DNA of 6,077 bases from Gammaproteobacteria bacterium (GTDB lineage: Bacteria; Pseudomonadota; Gammaproteobacteria; Xanthomonadales; Xanthomonadaceae). This document shows positions 5,221 through 6,077 of this stretch, piece by piece. The position numbers and the translations under genes are program-made. The stretch spans positions 1-6,077 of the forward strand of contig JAAZHF010000149.1 in NCBI GenBank assembly GCA_012510865.1, in the 5' to 3' direction. The first letter of the stretch is position 1. Each line of letters begins with the position of its first letter. The notes beneath the pieces were generated by a model. The model was not told the DNA's origin, made no database searches, and saw only the letters and a program-made list of their open reading frames with translations.

Positions 5221-6077
5221 ATGCACGGCCTGAACCCCCAACAATCCGAGGCCGTCGCGCACTGCGAGGGCCCGCTCCTGGTGCTGGCCGGCGCGGGCAG
5301 CGGCAAGACCCGGGTGATCGTGGAAAAGATCGCCCACCTGGTCGGCTCGGGGCGCTACCCGGCGCGGCGGATCGCGGCCATCACCTTCACCAACAAGGCC
5401 GCCCGCGAGATGCGGGAGCGGGTCGCGCGCCGGCTCCGCGGCGATGCCGCCGAGGGACTGACGATCTGCACCTTCCACGCCCTGGGGCTGCGGATGCTGC
5501 AGGTCGAGCACGAACGGGCCGGGCTGCGCCGCGGCTTCTCCATCTTCGACGCCGACGACTCGCTCGCCCAGTTCAGGGACCTGATGCCGGGCGCGAAACC
5601 CGACGCCATCCAGATGACCCAGGGCCTGGTCTCCCGCGCCAAGAACGCGGGGCTGTCGCCGGAGCAGGCGCGGGCGCTGGCGCGCCCGACGCCGGAACAC
5701 GAAGCCGCGATGGTGTACCAGCTCTACCAGGCGCGGCTGGCGGCCTTCAACGCGGTCGACTTCGACGACCTGATCCGGCTCCCGGTGCAATTGCTGGAGG
5801 GCGACGAAGACTGCGCCCTGGGCTGGCGCGAGCGGATCGGCTACCTGCTGGTCGACGAATGCCAGGACACCAACGACGCCCAGTACCGGCTGCTCCGGGT
5901 GCTCGCCGGCGACAGGGGCAACTTCACCTGCGTGGGCGACGACGACCAGTCGATCTACGCATGGCGCGGGGCCAATCCCGAGAACCTGTCGCAGATGGCG
6001 CGCGACTACCCGGCGCTGCGCGTGGTCAAGCTGGAACAGAACTACCGCTGCAGCAACCGCGTGCTGCGCGCGGCCAA
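5221..6077 (+). CDS. rep: ATP-dependent DNA helicase Rep (UvrD/PcrA family), 3' truncated by window end
   Basis: About 285 residues are visible with no stop. Rep is a 3'-5' superfamily 1A helicase that clears proteins ahead of replication forks and helps restart them. The N-terminus MHGLNPQQSEAV holds the Q motif. Walker A is AGAGSGKT (23-30, Lys29). Motif Ia is TFTNKAA (55-61). Motif Ib lies near TFHALGL. Motif II is VDECQDTN (211-218), with Cys214 where E. coli Rep has Tyr. Motif III is GDDDQSIYAWRGA (239-251), and motif IV is LEQNYRCSN (271-279). The order and wording follow Rep more closely than UvrD, including the NAVDFDDLIRLP segment. The full family length is around 650-670 residues, so more than half lies beyond the window. 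The start at 5221 is supported by GGAG (5212-5215) 5 nt upstream and by alignment to E. coli Rep's start. It is divergent from the sel1-like gene across 96 nt. Confidence 0.95.
   Translation, partial: MHGLNPQQSEAVAHCEGPLLVLAGAGSGKTRVIVEKIAHLVGSGRYPARRIAAITFTNKAAREMRERVARRLRGDAAEGLTICTFHALGLRMLQVEHERAGLRRGFSIFDADDSLAQFRDLMPGAKPDAIQMTQGLVSRAKNAGLSPEQARALARPTPEHEAAMVYQLYQARLAAFNAVDFDDLIRLPVQLLEGDEDCALGWRERIGYLLVDECQDTNDAQYRLLRVLAGDRGNFTCVGDDDQSIYAWRGANPENLSQMARDYPALRVVKLEQNYRCSNRVLRAA

Noticed and set aside
5125..5790. N-terminal extension of the sel1-like protein by 222 residues
   Set aside because: It would be antisense to rep. The signal peptide and RBS at 5124 fix the start.
5854..5877. Cys instead of Tyr in Rep motif II (DECQDTN) as a damaged active site
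   Set aside because: The catalytic Asp-Glu and the Gln are intact. Variation at this position is tolerated in the family, and from memory Cys is usual in Xanthomonadaceae Rep.

Overview
This high-GC window looks like chromosomal DNA from a gammaproteobacterium of the Xanthomonadaceae/Lysobacteraceae (Xanthomonas, Stenotrophomonas, Lysobacter or Luteimonas type). I infer this from recalled similarity of the MutM tail, thymidine kinase and Rep helicase to that group and from the GC-rich third codon positions. No database search was run, so the genus is open. I see no mobile element, CRISPR array, tRNA or rRNA.

Layout. The + strand opens with the last 60 codons of mutM (1-183). A candidate promoter at its 3' end leads into a two-gene operon: an ECF sigma factor (222-785) and, 27 nt later, a 943-residue membrane Ser/Thr protein kinase with a C-terminal TPR domain (813-3644). 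Two minus-strand genes follow: a type II thymidine kinase (tdk, 3648-4277), which converges on the kinase gene with only 3 nt between stops, and a secreted Sel1/TPR-like protein of unknown function (4315-5124). A 96-nt divergent intergenic region then leads into rep (5221 to the window end, 3' truncated), a UvrD-family helicase.

How the genes work together. The sigma factor and kinase form the clearest functional unit. No anti-sigma factor is present. In sigma region 2.2 the usual acidic residues are replaced by an Ala-Thr-Ala stretch (Thr52). In the related EcfP/PknT (Vibrio) and EcfK/PknS (Xanthomonas) systems, a partner kinase activates the sigma factor; in EcfP this is by phosphorylating a Thr in this region. 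I infer a signal path here of periplasmic TPR sensor, then cytoplasmic kinase, then phosphorylated sigma factor, then target promoters. The signal and regulon cannot be read from this window. mutM, tdk and rep are housekeeping DNA-repair, nucleotide-salvage and replication genes with no evident link to that operon.

The short intergenic spaces hold the other points of interest: a CRP/Clp-like site between the sel1-like gene and rep, a strong hairpin between the sel1-like gene and tdk, and a tdk promoter that may give a leaderless transcript.
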